A stretch of 64,000 bases of DNA from Hemibagrus wyckioides (taxonomy: Eukaryota > Chordata > Actinopteri > Siluriformes > Bagridae): contig NC_080719.1 of the NCBI RefSeq assembly GCF_019097595.1, positions 15,893,501-15,957,500 on the forward strand. The letters are read 5' to 3'. The notes beneath the pieces were generated by a model. The model was given only the letters and a program-made list of their open reading frames with translations. It was not told the origin of the DNA and did no database searches. Shown in pieces: positions 11,696 to 24,169 of the stretch; positions within the stretch are counted from its first letter, which is position 1, and every line of letters starts with the position of its first letter. The position numbers and the translations under genes are program-made.

Positions 11696-13359
11696 GGAAT
11701 TTGTGTGGTGGTCTGGGAAAACAATGAGCCAAAAAACGAAAGGGGTCATAGTGAAATGGACATTAGCCTAAACAAGTCAGTTCGTAATACCAGCTGTAAA
11801 AATGACTAATGTAATGCTCCTGAGAGTGAAATCTTTACATTTTAACTTTTTAAAATGCTAAAACATTTCTTGTGGTTGCATACATGCATTTTGTTTTTCC
11901 AAAGCAGAATTTTTGAAATGCCACACACTATTTACAATAAGAGAAAAAGCATTACAACATTTGTACTTGGTTTTAAAACACTGGCTTTAAAGCCTTAATA
12001 CTGGAAAGCAGTAGACCTAAAAGCCCTAATATTGGTAAGCAGTGAACTAAAATAAAGTTCAGTTTAACACCATATAGGCTTCTTTGGTTTGTCCTTTTCG
12101 AGGGTGCCTCAGAACGGATTATTTCCATTTTAGAAAAGCTTCCAAATAAAGTAAATCCTCTAAAGAAAGTTAACAACCCAGTCATCCTTTGAGCAATCTT
12201 TTATTTCCCTTGGTAGTGTACTGAATTCTAGAAATTATAATAATTTAAAAGGGTCACTTTGACATTTATCTCAGTCAAAGACAGAAAGCATACCAAGAAA
12301 TCCTAAATCATTCCTCAGGGTGATCTAATTCCATCTTCAGAGCTCTGCATCCTGTTTCTTCTTGTAACACACCCACTCCTTTCACTTGCAATAATGTTTA
12401 TGATTTTTGATTTGCCAAGTCTTGCTAAATGAGCAGAAGTGCCAGAACAGTGCCATCTACAGCATAGCACAGGAGATGCACCGTCTGCATGAATGGTTTA
12501 AACTGTGATGCTGTTGTTAGACTAAACTTAACACTGTGGTTCTCACAATATTGGGAGCCAGAGACACCTTTAAATGTAAAATGTCTTTCACAAAATATCT
12601 CTCATTAATTTGGGTCTCTCTATATATACCTATCATTGTGAATTTTTAAAGTCAGAAAAATTTATATTCCTGAACTTTCCATAGAAATAAAATGCACTAG
12701 GCCCAAGTTGACCCTATTTAGAGAAGCACTAACTTAACAGACTCTATGCTATTTAACGAGTTATGTGAAATCATCAGTGTTGTAGAAAAATCACTATATA
12801 TTACTGCTATAGAAGTAGTGCTCCTTGTTGTAGTTCTTCATTTTTGTTTAGGGTTTATTCTTTTTCACCTAAATTGCAATAGGGAACAAATGCATCTGAC
12901 TGTTTAACGATTGTCTCAATAAGCTCCATCCTGCTTACAGTAAACAAAGATGAACTGAAGAGCAGCACCAAGCACACTGTGGTAATATCCACATCCAGCT
13001 CATAAAAGCCCCTCTGCCACAGGGAGTTTCCCTTTTAGTCACGACTCTGTCAGTACGTGCTTCGCATGGCAGGAAGTAACCCCTCTACCAGGAGGACAGA
13101 GCAAGACAGGTTTGGCATTGCAGACTGAATGAATTTTAGCCTGCTACTTAGCTGCTCTCTGCATCCCATACAATGACTAATATAAATTAAGAGTAAACTG
13201 GCTGATCCTGTGGGTGGAAGACAGGTACTTTTAGTCTGACTGGGTGGTGAGAAGAAAACTGTTTCTGAAGAGAGGACAGAACGATCAGTCTGTACAAAGG
13301 ATGCACTGCTCATCACATCCATTTTAAAATCTGTTCAAGGAAAACTGTTTGTCTCACAC
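11696..13359. other. Intergenic, no gene seen
   Basis: AT-rich sequence. The stretch at 12950-13330 has somewhat higher complexity and GC content, but no coding frame or repeat landmark that I recognise. Confidence 0.5.
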
Positions 13360-13612
13360 CTCTGGAGTGGTGATTTAATTTCCACCTCTACTCTCTGTGC
13401 ATGGAGTTTGCATTTTCTCCCCTGTGCATCAGGGGTTTCCTCCCCAGTTCAAAGATATATGCCGAAGCCTGGTTAGCATTTCTAATTGTCTGCAATTGTT
13501 TGTTTCTTTGTCCAGGGTGTCCCCTGCTTAGTGCCCTGGAATAGGCTCAAGGCTTCCCATGACTTTTTGTAGGAGACAGGTGGTACAGAAAATGGACTGA
13601 CGGACGGATGAA
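13360..13612 (+). repeat. Dispersed fish repeat family R
   Basis: Ordered landmarks CATGGAGTTTGCATTTTCTC, AGGGGTTTCCTCC, GTCCAGGGTGTCCCCTGC and GGAATAGGCTCAAGG, ending in CGGACGGATG. This is a fairly complete copy of a common fish repeat of uncertain class. Confidence 0.75.
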
Positions 13613-13744
13613 AATATGATCTATGCTGGTGTGAGGTCAGATTGGCCAAAGCTGAATGGACAGAAAGTCTACTGTAACTTGAATAAGCACTCAGTGAACA
13701 GAAAAGCTTTTATAACTCACACATCCTTGAGGAAGATGGCTTAC

Positions 13745-13995
13745 AACAGCAGAACTTAAGTTGTATTTAATTGTCACATATACATTACAGCACAGTGAAA
13801 TTCTTTCATCAGATATCCCATCCTTGGGGGTTGGGGTCAGAGCACAGGGTCATCCATGGTGCAGCACACCTGGAGCAGGGTGGGTTGGGGGCCTTGCTCA
13901 AGAGTCCAACAGTGGCAGCTTGGCAGTGTTGAGGCTTGAACCCCAATCTTCAGGTTAATGACCCAAAGCCTTAACCACTTGAGCTACCACAGAAT
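13745..13995 (-). repeat. tRNA-derived SINE, full-length-like
   Basis: On the minus strand it begins with a tRNA-like head (GTAGCTCAAGTGGTTAAGGC, an A-box-like start), then GGTTCAAGCCTCAACACTGC as the B-box region, then the core CCACTGTTGGACTCTTGAGC. It ends GAATTTCACTGTGCTGTAAT plus GTATATGTGACAATTAAATA. This is the most complete member of its subfamily here. Confidence 0.85.
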
Positions 13996-14079
13996 CTGAG
14001 ACCAGAGTAAGCACAGACTCACTAAAACTGTACAGCTGCAAAACTGGTGATATTTGGATATTGTATATCTTTCTTTGGG

Positions 14080-14195
14080 TTCTTTGGATAAGTCCATGCA
14101 CCCTTTGTGCGCTGGAATAGGCTCCAGCAGACCCCCGTGACCCTGATTAGGAATAAGCGGGTATAGACGATGGATGGATGGATGGATGGATGGAT
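14080..14195 (+). repeat. Family R repeat 3' end with (GGAT)n
   Basis: CTGGAATAGGCTCCAGCAGA, CCCCCGTGACCCTGATTAGG and AATAAGCGGGTATAGACG lead into six GGAT units at 14170-14194. This is the typical 3' end of the family. Confidence 0.8.
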
Positions 14196-15644
14196 AAGTC
14201 CATGTTGGTTTTTTTTGTGTACAAGCTGAAGAACCCCAATCATTACTAATCTTAACCTTTTTTTTTGTTTAGGAAGGATGTACTTTATATGTAATTATGT
14301 GTTTCAGGCTTGAGCTCTGTTCATAAATGCCAAGTTGACAATAACACTACATCCTGTCATGTTCCTGACTGCCATAATTTATAATGATTATATGGCACGA
14401 TTGTTCTTTCCACATCTAAAATGCCATGAATAATTCACTAAGTGTTACAGTAACCTTAATGTCGCTGTATGCCTGGAGGCTTTATCAGCTTTTCTTTCAT
14501 GTGGTGTTGTTATATTGAAGCCATTTTTTACACTAGGATGTTGAAGACACTTTGACGATAGCAGGTTTATTCCGTTCATTGCAAGATTTTATTTCTTATA
14601 GGCTACTGTAAATAATAATGTAGAAATGAATTTTGCATGAATTTTGTGTACGTGCCTTGTTTGGGTCTTTGCCAAACCATTACTGAAAAGCAGAGCTCTA
14701 GTCTATTATAGGTGTTGTCTGATTTAAATGTAAGTTAGTTTAAGCTTGTTTAAAATCCAAAAAGATGCCACCTTCATTGTTAGGCAAGTATAAGATTCTC
14801 CCTTTTCTTGACTGGTTGAATGTTGGTCATCAAACATGTTTTATTTATTTGTTATTATACCACTACACTGTCAAATTCTTAAATCTGATTAGTCAGAAAG
14901 TATTGATCAATTTTAGATAATAGACATGGATTTGTGGATATTCCACAACATTAAATGTACAGATAAAAAAGTATGAAATTGTTAATTAATATATTCACTA
15001 GCTAATGATGTGCTAGAGTAGACAAAAGTTGCACAGTAGTAGGAACTGAGGCCTGGAGTTAAAATAAATTCTTAGCAGGATGGACAGTCATCACAAAATA
15101 TTGCTCTGTGTGACTGTGTTATTGATTGAGTGATTTTCAAATATTTTAGCATTTGAAGAAACTAACCATAATGAAAATGCGAATACAGTTTTGTAGAATT
15201 TGAATAACCAGTAGAGAGCAGTATTGTGTTAAAGAACTGCATCACTGACCCTGTCAGTGTTATGGGTAAAAATTGCATAAACTTGAACAGCTGTACAACT
15301 AAACCTGTCTACACATTAACAAAGGTTAAATGTAAAAACCTTAAGTGTCATTTGGCTTGTCCCACTGCAGGAGCCCTTAAAGGCTCTAAAATTAAACCAA
15401 CAGAGCAATTCTACAACAAAAAGGGTCACAAATAGTATCCCTTTAGGATGTTAGAAACCTTTACCTACCCAAAAGACACCTTTTTCTAAACTTTATACTT
15501 CTAAAATTGTCTAAAATTTGCTTTAAATTTTCTTTATTAATTACTTATGATGTTACAATGTGTAGTCCTATCAGCTAGTCATGCTATTTTTATTCATCCA
15601 AGTTGATTTATTTATATATTGATTTTTAAATATAACTATACACA
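14196..15644. other. Intergenic, no gene seen
   Basis: No coding exon, RNA gene or repeat recognised. Confidence 0.55.
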
Positions 15645-15842
15645 TTTACGAAGAGCATCTTAGTGGTTAAGACGTTGGACTACTGATCAGAAGGTTGGCA
15701 ATTTTGATCCCAGGTCCACCAAGCTGCCATTGTTGGGCCCCTGAGCAAGGCCCTTAAACCTTAATTTCTCAGTTGTATAAAATAAGATAAATTGTAAGTC
15801 GCTCTGGATAAGAGTGTCTACCAAATGCCACAAATGTAAAGG
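15645..15842 (+). repeat. tRNA-derived SINE (GTAAGTCGCTCTGG tail)
   Basis: The head CATCTTAGTGGTTAAGACGT resembles a tRNA A-box. GGTTGGCAATTTTGATCCCA marks a decayed B-box, then the core AAGCTGCCATTGTTGGGCCC. The tail is TAAGTCGCTCTGGATAAGAG followed by TACCAAATGCCACAAATGTA. The same tail occurs at 51885-52080 and, reversed, at 21565-21693. Confidence 0.85.
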
Positions 15843-17889
15843 ATTACCGTGTAATCCTGTACAGGTTGTTCTGAAAGAGAGCTATGTTGTACGCTCTGTG
15901 TGTTGATTCTATACAAAAACTTTAAGGGATTTTCTCAGCTAAAGAACCAAAATGTTTAAGGGCAATGTTTTTTTTCTATAAATAAAAACATCAGCAAATA
16001 CAACTGGTGTTTGATTAGTACATGTATTAAATAATGTTTTCCTGTAAACTCACCTTTAAGTCATTCCTTTCACCTCTCTCCCCACAACCAATTCTACCCA
16101 GTTTGGTGTGAAAATTCCCACCCTTCAGCTAATATTCCCTATCACTCCCCATTTACACTATATAGCCAAAAGTCATATTTCAGCCATAAGCCAAAAGTCC
16201 TATTTCAGATGTACAGTAATGCCATCTTATGAGCATGGCCAGGTTTTGCTCTCTTGACTTGTAGCCATAGATGGTTGTGACAATATTGTGATTTAAATTC
16301 ATAATCTCCCAGTGTTAGAGTCAATGCTTTTGTTCTGCACCACTTTGGAGCTTGTCAAAGTTTTTTACCAGATATAAATATATAATCACAATACAATAGA
16401 CGCATAACAATAATCGTTGAACGTACCGTTAAGGTCAGCAGAATCATATTGCTTCTGAGGGAAGAAACTACTTGCAGGCTTTCTATGACTATGAAAGAGT
16501 TACAACATTCAGTGGCTGAAACAGAAGATAGTGTTCTTGGATCAACGTTCTCCAAAACATTCCACAAAAACGGCCTTGGGAAACTGGCAGAGATGATCCA
16601 GCGTTCTCAATATTCTTCATCAGAACCATATTCCTGCCTTAAAGAAACTTAAAAATCTCATCTTCAAGAACATTGCGTCTTTTTTGAGCCACTCTTCCGT
16701 GATAAATGTGGTGCCACAAAATATATTTCTAACTAAACAAAAATTTGATTTAAATTGAAATTTGTGTGGAAAATTGGAAATCTGTGTTCAATGTGGCTGG
16801 GACCAAAAATTTAATATTGTGTCCTTACAATTTTATCCTTTGTTGGCAAAGCTGTTTTTAAAATGGTTCAGTGACAGTTATGAAAATGATCTATTCTTCA
16901 AAATAACGGCAACTTTAAAAAAAGATTTTAAAAAATAATTAGTTCCATTAAATTATAAAATAAAATTAAAAATAATAGGATCCACAAGTCTATATAGGGA
17001 TCAATTTCATCATTTTCAATTTCATCAGTTAGGTGTCAGTGTCACCTAATCATACGGATCAAGAAGAGCATTACTAGGATAAGTGTGGACCCTGTGCTTT
17101 TTTATCCTCCATCCTCAGTGATGAGGCCCAGTGATCCAAACCATGTGAGCTGTATGATTGAGCAAGTGCCTCCATCGTCGGCCCACCCACAGCCAGCGCC
17201 CCGCACAAGGTCAGCATTCCACCACTGTCATGTGGATTGATGTACATCAACAGCACCCCCCTACACACACTTTCATAACAACTCACAGAGAAACAACATG
17301 TGTTTCCTTCACCCCAGAAAGCACCCAACCCACTCAGGCCATCCTACCCACCCTCATGATCAAAGAGCCTTTGGCGAGGCCAGAGACAGATGGGAACGCA
17401 GACAAAATATTAGCTGGCATGCAATATCATACCGGAGCAAAGTTGAGGCAGGGGAAAAGAGGGAAAGCTGCTGGAAGATATTGAATCCTTCAGGAACTTT
17501 CTTCAGAAAAGGAATTGGCAATATGTGCACACAAGTTTTTATTCAGAGCTCAGAGTGCAGAGTGTTGCTCAGCAGACCTTAAATGCTCTAGGAATTACAG
17601 GAATTCTAGAATATTATGGGGTCAATCTATTTTGTGCATAAGTAAAGGAAAATGTAAAAAAAAAAAAAAAAACCCTACTAATTTACACATTTATAGCTGC
17701 AAAACTGTGGTGTTATTGGAATTGGTTTCATCAAAATATAGCTTGATGAGGAAAAAATATCCATGATAAAAAAAAGCAACAACAAAATCTTGAACCCAAA
17801 CCAAGAAACACCAAAGATCAGGGCGCCTCTTAGACACTTTTCCCCTCTATAGTAAAGGATTTATACATTTATAGAATATTTTAATAATA
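15843..17889. other. Intergenic, no gene seen
   Basis: Contains a single TIR-like string ACACTATATAGCCAAAAGT at about 16156-16174 without a partner, and a poly-A at about 17656-17672. No coding exon was recognised. Confidence 0.5.
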
Positions 17890-18075
17890 TGTGTTTTTAA
17901 TCCCTCCATTTTCTGTGCTGATTATCCTAAATAAGGTTGTGAGGGTATCGCAGGGCACAAGCATACACACACTCACAAACTACAGACAATTTAGAGATGG
18001 CATTCGGCCTACTACACTTGTCTTTAGACTGGGTGAGGAAACCATAGTGCCTAGAGAATCGAATGTCCAGTCCCA
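17890..18075 (-). repeat. Dispersed repeat family R, degenerate reversed copy
   Basis: CCCTCCATTTTCTGTGCTGA, GGGTATCGCAGGGCACAAGC, ACACACTCACAAACTACAGA and CAATTTAGAGATGGCATTCG are the reversed landmarks of family R, including the CA-rich stretch inside it. Confidence 0.6.
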
Positions 18076-20455
18076 GAGATACAAAGGCAAGTAAGCCACC
18101 ATAATATTGCCCCCCACCATATATCCTTTTCAAACATAATCAAAATCTATTTTATGTTTTTAAAAAAGCAGATGGCAACTAAAGCTTTTTCCTTTTTGAT
18201 ATGGTGTTATAGACAAATAATAAGTGGTGAGGTGTGATGTGGCCAGACATGAAGCAGAGGTTCATTCCCCTCAGCAATATGCCGCCAACATTAATAAATC
18301 TCTAAATTCTCCTTTGAGTGTATGATTTGTAGTTACAGTTAATGTTGTGGAATGTGCATGATGCACTGCCTATCCTGTTATCACTTCATAGCAGATAAAA
18401 CCCTTACTCTCACCAGCCAATGCAGTTATAGCTTTAACCTTGACTGTTACCAATGCACTGACACTGAGACTCCTTTCATAAAGGCAAAATAAAAGTCTCC
18501 TCACCGAACCCTTTAGCAATTTGCTACAGCTTGTATAGTGGAGCGTCCACCATAGATGTCCCTGTGCTAGTTGTTACTAAGAAATGTTAAGGTATCAAAA
18601 TATGAGCGTTAATATAAACCAGTGATTTTGCATTGCAGCTGAAACTACTGTCAGAGCAGTTATGAAAAATTAATCAACACCTTCTGACCAGTCAGTTTCA
18701 ATAATTCAATAGCACTGTGGTATAAAACAATTTAAAGTCTGCTGTTTCTTTGATTTAAAAACAAAAGATGAATTCTTTGCACAGGGCTGCAACCTCTTAG
18801 CTGCATCTGTAAAACATTTTTATTTATTCATTTGCTGGACAGTTTTATTCCAAGTGACTTGCAAGTGAAGCAGAATCCAATCCAAGCACAGAACCGAGCT
18901 TGCTTTCTGGATCAACAATGGTTTTTGACAATCCTCACACATTCTCAGTTAAAATGACTGAACTGCTACTATATCACAAGTGAGCTTATAAACTGTATAA
19001 CATGGCTGAGTCACACTATGGCTCACATTTGCAGTTGTTCTGTTGGCAGTGACTGTTGGTGTCAGGCTGATTCAGGCCTTTCAGAAACAACAGCGGTTGT
19101 GTTCACTTTTCCACAGACAGATGTGTTGATTACTTTTCTATTACAGCAGGTCTGATAGCAGATCACAAGATGTTAATGCAATAATTGAAATGTTAGTACA
19201 ACTTACACACTAGCTTGTGTCAGTGTAATCAAATATATTTGTAAAGCATATGAAAAATACAAAAATATATAGTAAAGTGATTTTTTAAATATGTTATTTA
19301 ACAGATATAATATTTAATTATTGATATGGCAAAGCTGTATGTAAATGTTATCTGTTACACAACATTTATGGAGGACATTGCACTTTACGGTTTCTTAGTA
19401 ACACGATTAGCTGTATTTTATCTTTTGGATTTTTCCTCTTTTTCTCTCCAACTTGATCACCTGCCAGTTTACACCCACCAGCCATCTCTTCCTTATCATA
19501 TGACTATCACCCAGTATGACATGCTTTCTCTGTTTCTTTTCAAAGTGCTGCTCTTACTGCCTCACAGGGCAATGGTACACATTCAGAGGAAAGTGCTATC
19601 TGCCCTCTTCCTCATATGTGATTTGACAGATGGCCATGACTGGCTAGTGCCACTACAACTGACAGAGACAAGTGAGTAGGCCATGCCTCCCTCTCACAGA
19701 ACCCATCAGTTTTACTTCATTGACTTATATGACACATGTGACTGTAGCATCATCAGGCTTCAAACAAGCAATCTCCTCATGCTAGGGTGAACACTTTCTT
19801 GTTGTACCACTTGATCGACAAACTGCAATTTTATTATTATTTATAACATAGAAAAAAGAGAGGCTGGTGAGTTAACGGGTGCAGAAATATATAGCCACTA
19901 TAAGTGGCAATAGGAAGAATTAAACAATTAAATATTACACACTGTGGTTCTTTAATTATTGGAAAATGCACAGTTTTAGGGTGGCAACCACATAATGTTT
20001 TATTCCTTACATATTTAAGTCATTCGTCATGGTTTGCTATATTGAGTCTCCTACTTTATCCACCTTTAGTCCAACCTCTTTCCTTCAGCCATGTATGACC
20101 AGATAAAAACCACAACTATTGATGGAGCTTGAGTTTTCAGCCCTGAGTAAGCAGTGTGGTTGTGGAAATGACACTGAATACCTTAGAGTCACTGTGGGAA
20201 TGTAGCTATTAACTGGCCTGTGACATGGCTTAAATCTATTTTCTGTGTTCAATAACATTATAAAAAGATGAGATGTCCAATTCCCTTGGTCCAGATCACA
20301 ATACATTCAAAATGTCTCTTAGTCACAGATGTATACTTGTTTTGACAGAGTTTTGTGACTCATGACCGTGAGTTTACAGACACTGTTTCCAGATGTTATA
20401 TCCTTTATGCTGCTACACCCTCATATGCTCCTGCTTATTATAGTTATTTTATAAT
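18076..20455. other. Intergenic, no gene seen
   Basis: A 117-codon frame at 19326-19679 has no recognisable domain or splice context and is judged random. No repeats were recognised. Confidence 0.5.
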
Positions 20456-20459
20456 GTCT

Positions 20460-20935
20460 GCTCAGCTTAGTCACAGATGGCAAAACTGGACAGTTGAAAA
20501 CTGGAAAACGACTAGGTGATTTTCAGCTGCCCCATTTGGTGAGTCTGTGCCCATGATATGCTCAGATTCTTCCTGCTTGACATGAGTGAAGTCAGTCTGG
20601 TCATTCTCCTCTGATCTCTCTCATCAACAAGGTGTTTCACCCTACAGACCCTCTGCTAACAGGACATTTTTTGTTTGTGCACTATTTTGCATAAAATCTA
20701 GAATCTCAGGAGATCGGCAACCAGGAACCAGCCCTTCTGGTACAGACACCCATCAGAGTCACAAAGATCACATTTCTTTATTCTGATGTTTAATATGAAC
20801 ATTACCTGAAGCAATTGACCTGTACCTGCATTCACTTTTGTGTTGTACTGCTGCCACATGACTGGTTGATTAAATAACTGTATGAATATGTAGGTGTACT
20901 ATAATATATGATTATGTACAATACAATTATTATTA
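20460..20935 (-). mobile_element. Tc1-like element, family 3, reversed remnant
   Basis: Reading on the minus strand, this matches the 5' end and early coding region of the same family as 8908-9280. Landmarks on the + strand are AACTGGACAGTTGAAAACTG, CTCTCATCAACAAGGTGTTT, AACAGGACATTTTTTGTTTG, CAGGAGATCGGCAACC, GCTGCCACATGACTGGTTGA and the terminal GAATATGTAGGTGTACT. It lacks an open frame. Only one end is recognisable, so it is a dead, truncated copy. Confidence 0.75.
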
Positions 20936-20989
20936 CTTCTAATACTTGTATAATTTGCATTGCTTTTATTGCTTATAGTCTATTGTAGC

Positions 20990-21445
20990 ATCAGGTAACG
21001 GGTGGCTGAGAGGACACAGTTGCAGGCACGGCAGCTTTAATGAAGAAAATAGCAAACAGCTCCAAAACGTGAGGCAAATGTTAAAAAATAGGCAATGGTT
21101 GGGCGATCGGCGAACAGCAATAACTAGAGCTAAACAAAAACATGTGAGTCAAAGAAATAAGCAAAGTCAAAAACCAGATAAACAGACACAAGGAAAAGGC
21201 TCGGTAAGGTCAGGAACAAATGGTAACACTGAGCGTATACTTGACGGTGAACTGGGTGAAAGCTATGGCTGTGATTACTGCGTAATTGTAAACACGTATA
21301 TTTGATTAGAAGGAAAGTGACTGTGAGCGTGGGAGAGCAGGTGTGCTGTGGATAATGGAGTCTGATGCGGCCAGGTTTACAGGCTGCAGTGTGTTCGCAG
21401 AGTTGGGGTTTGCAGACCTGACAAGTTGTTTTCAATTCAGTGATG
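20990..21445. repeat. Putative dispersed repeat (class unknown)
   Basis: Runs from GGTAACGGGTGGCTGAGAGG through GGCACGGCAGCTTTAATGAA and AACAGACACAAGGAAAAGGC to TGGGGTTTGCAGACCTGACA. This composition of a purine-rich, AAAC-rich body ending in 'CCTGACA' resembles a common fish interspersed repeat. I cannot place it in a class, and only one copy is in the window. Confidence 0.4.
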
Positions 21446-21564
21446 TTACTCTTGGTATTCATAATATTATTTAAGCTGTAAAATAGTCACTAAAATTATA
21501 TAGTTTAGTCAAATTATTTTGTACCACATTGAGTGTTTACTAATATTGAAATGTCCTAGGTAAA

Positions 21565-21693
21565 ATTCTACATTTACATTAGCAATAACAAAGGGGATTT
21601 GGCAGATGCCCTTTCCAAAGCGGCTTACTTTTACCTCATTTATACAACTGAGAAGTTGTATAAATTGGCCTTGCTCAGGGGCCCAGCAGTGGT
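21565..21693 (-). repeat. tRNA-derived SINE, 5'-truncated
   Basis: Reverse of the tail and core of the 15645 SINE: TTGGCAGATGCCCTTTCCAA, AGCGGCTTACTTTTACCTCA and CCTTGCTCAGGGGCCCAGCA. The head is missing, and the SINE runs into a CA/TA microsatellite that in turn carries a Tc1 insertion. Confidence 0.8.
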
Positions 21694-21699
21694 CCAACA

Positions 21700-21749
21700 C
21701 ACGCGCACGCGCACACACACATATACATATATATATATATATATATATA
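21700..21749. repeat. Compound (CA)n(TA)n microsatellite
   Basis: CACGCGCACGCGCACACACA followed by about 13 TA units. The TA run continues after the Tc1 element at 22980-22990, showing the element inserted into the repeat. Confidence 0.9.
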
Positions 21750-22979
21750 CACTATATTGCCAAAAGTATTCGCTCACCCATCCAAATAATCAGAATCAGG
21801 TGTTCCAATCACTTCCATGGCCACAGGTGTATAAAATCAAGCACCTAGGCATGCAGACTGTTTTTACAAACATTTGTGAAAGAATGGGTCGCTCTCAGGA
21901 GCTCAGTGAATTCCAGCGTGGAACTGTGATAGGATGCCACCTGTGCAACAAATCCAGTCGTGAAATTTCCTCGCTCCTAAATATTCCACAGTCAACTGTC
22001 AGCTGTATTATAAGAACGTGGAAGTGTTTGGGAACGACAGCAACTCAGCCACGAAGTGGTAGGCCACGTAAACTGACGGAGCGGGGTCAGCGGATGCTGA
22101 GGCGCATAGTGCGAAGAGGTCGCCAACTTTCTGCAGAGTCAATCGCTACAGACCTCCAAACTTCACGTGGCCTTCAGATTAGCTCAAGAACAGTGCGCAG
22201 AGAGCTTCATGGAATGGGTTTCCATGGCCGAGCAGCTGCATCCGAGCCATACATCACCAAGTGCAATGCAAAGCGTCGGATGCAGTGGTGTAAAGCACGC
22301 CGCCACTGGACTCTAGAGCAGTGGAGACACGTTCTCTGGAGTGACGAATCGCGCTTCTCCATCTGGCAATCTGATGGACGAGTCTGGGTTTGGCGGTTGC
22401 CAGGAGAACGGTACTTGTCTGACTGCATTGTGCCAAGTGTAAAGTTTGGTGGAGGGGGGATTATGGTGTGGGGTTGTTTTTCAGGAGTTCCAGTGAAAGG
22501 AACTCTGAATGCTTCAGCATACCAAGACATTTTGGACAATTCCATGCTCCCAACTTTGTGGGAACAGTTTGGAGCTGGCCCCTTCCTCTTCCAACATGAC
22601 TGTGCACCAGTGCACAAAGCAAGGTCCATAAAGACATGGATGACAGAGTCTGGTGTGGATGAACTTGACTGGCCTGCACAGAGTCCTGACCTCAACCCGA
22701 TAGAACACCTTTGGGATGAATTAGAGCGGAGACTGAGAGCCAGGCCTTCTCGTCCAACATCAGTGTGTGACCTCACAAATGCGCTTCTGGAAGAATGGTC
22801 AAAAATTCCCATAAACACACTCCTAAACCTTGTGGACAGCCTTCCCAGAAGAGTTGAAGCTGTTATAGCTGCAAAGGGTGGACTGACGTCATATTGAACC
22901 CTATGGATTAGGAATGGGATGTCACTTAAGTTCATATGCGAGTCAAGGCAGGTGAGCGAATACTTTTGGCAATATAGTG
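21750..22979 (+). mobile_element. Tc1-like transposon, family 1, copy 1 (1230 bp)
   Basis: The ends are inverted repeats of about 29 bp starting CACTATATTGCCAAAAGTAT. TA dinucleotides flank both ends (21748-21749 and 22980-22981), the TA target duplication expected of Tc1/mariner elements. The single gene inside is uninterrupted. Length is exactly 18 bp less than the second copy at 55315-56562, matching one in-frame deletion in the transposase. The near identity of the copies and the open frames point to recent activity. Confidence 0.97.
21884..22897 (+). CDS. Tc1-like (DD34E) transposase, copy 1
   Basis: Enzyme that cuts and re-inserts the surrounding Tc1 element at TA sites. The 337-residue reading from [10 protein letters not shown] is chosen because it matches the usual start and length (about 340) of Tc1 transposases. 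An in-frame ATG 33 bases upstream (21851) would add 11 residues, and the frame is open back to 21599 by chance. Visible domains: an N-terminal paired-like helix-turn-helix (residues about 1-50), a GRPRK basic motif (59-63), a second DNA-binding helix region (to about 115), and the catalytic core with D154 (WSDES), D239 (FQHDCAP) and E274 (LNPIEHLW), giving exactly 34 residues between the last two. It lacks six residues of the conserved GxGPL region after CFSG (near 201) that the other copy keeps, so activity is doubtful. Confidence 0.93.
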   Translation: MGRSQELSEFQRGTVIGCHLCNKSSREISSLLNIPQSTVSCIIRTWKCLGTTATQPRSGRPRKLTERGQRMLRRIVRRGRQLSAESIATDLQTSRGLQISSRTVRRELHGMGFHGRAAASEPYITKCNAKRRMQWCKARRHWTLEQWRHVLWSDESRFSIWQSDGRVWVWRLPGERYLSDCIVPSVKFGGGGIMVWGCFSGVPVKGTLNASAYQDILDNSMLPTLWEQFGAGPFLFQHDCAPVHKARSIKTWMTESGVDELDWPAQSPDLNPIEHLWDELERRLRARPSRPTSVCDLTNALLEEWSKIPINTLLNLVDSLPRRVEAVIAAKGGLTSY

Positions 22980-22981
22980 TA

Positions 22982-24169
22982 TATATATATAGTTGAGTTA
23001 GCATAAATATTCAGTTTCTGACATTTTTACACATTTAATACAGCAAATCTGCGCTCATTATTTGGTCATTCAACTGAGCAATTGAATCAGCAGACCAAAA
23101 ATTGTGTACTTAGTAAAAACATCATCATTACACATGTGCATCTGCATCTGCTCACCAAACTGCTACAGTTTAAAGAATCAGTGAATGTTACTTTTTTATC
23201 CATTCATTTATTTGTTTTAAAAACCACTCCATCCAGGTCAAGGTGAAATCAGATTACAGGAACACTGGATGGAAGAATTAACCCCAGACGGAACTCCAGA
23301 CCCTCATACTGCACAAAGCACACAGGCATTCCCACAGTACCCAGAGGAAACACACTCAAACACATGGACAAAAAGTAACACCCCATAAAGCCAGCAGTCC
23401 CAGCACAGAAAGGAACTAATGCCCTGAGACTGTAAGGTGGGAATGCTACAGGTTTGTGCCCAGCGTTCCTGTGAATGGATGGATGGATGGATGGATGGAA
23501 GTTTATCACATATCACTGCAATGTGATTACAATATTCCAAGGCAACGTCTTTTGTTTTCTTTACTTTTGCTGCTAGGCACCCCAAGCCATCCATCAAATT
23601 ACCATTATAGAAAGAACTACAGTCACTTTGTGGGTAGCTGTGTGGGCTATGACTTGTAAAGAGGTGGGAGCATCTGCTCTAGATACTAGTCACTGAACAT
23701 AGATGTGGTGTGAAGAAGTTTAAGAAGCAAATTGCTGGTGACCGCAGGAGACTGGGAATATAATTACACCCAGACACAGCAACCTGAGGCAACCGAAATA
23801 AACCATACTATGTAGGTTACAGACTATATAATCCCTAATTCTGTCTGAAGGTGAACTACACTGCTTCATCATTGTAACCACAAAGCACAAAAAGCTGTCA
23901 AGAGAGTTGTGAACTGTTTTGCCAGGCACTCGTTTAAAGGTTTATTGGATAAGGATGGAGCCTAAGTTAATCACATGAGAATGAGCCTCTTGGCTGGGCC
24001 ATACTTTTGTCCGGTTTCAGCAGCTGAGGTGAATGTTTACACCGTGGGAGTTGCGGAATTCAGACCATGTAGCTTTAGACTAAACTCCAGCCGTTTTTTT
24101 TTTTCTGCATTATATTTTCAAAACCACTTTTATCATCGAACATACTGTTTTCATTAACTTCGGCGTGAA
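22982..24169. other. Intergenic upstream of fstl3
   Basis: Holds a reversed, degenerate family R repeat at about 23225-23460 (CCCAGAGGAAACACACTCAA landmark) and a (GGAT)n tract at 23475-23499. No gene was recognised. Confidence 0.55.

Noticed and set aside
16156..16180. Tc1-like terminal repeat ACACTATATAGCCAAAAGT
   Set aside because: No matching inverted end was found within several kb and no transposase remnant follows; too short to call an element.
19326..19679. 117-codon frame as a candidate small membrane protein gene
   Set aside because: No homology recognised, no Kozak or splice support, and AT-rich composition like the flanking DNA.
22207..23004. 265-codon antisense frame across Tc1 copy 1 (and the matching frame at 55359-56105)
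   Set aside because: Shadow of the transposase gene; the same antisense frame appears in both copies only because the elements are nearly identical.
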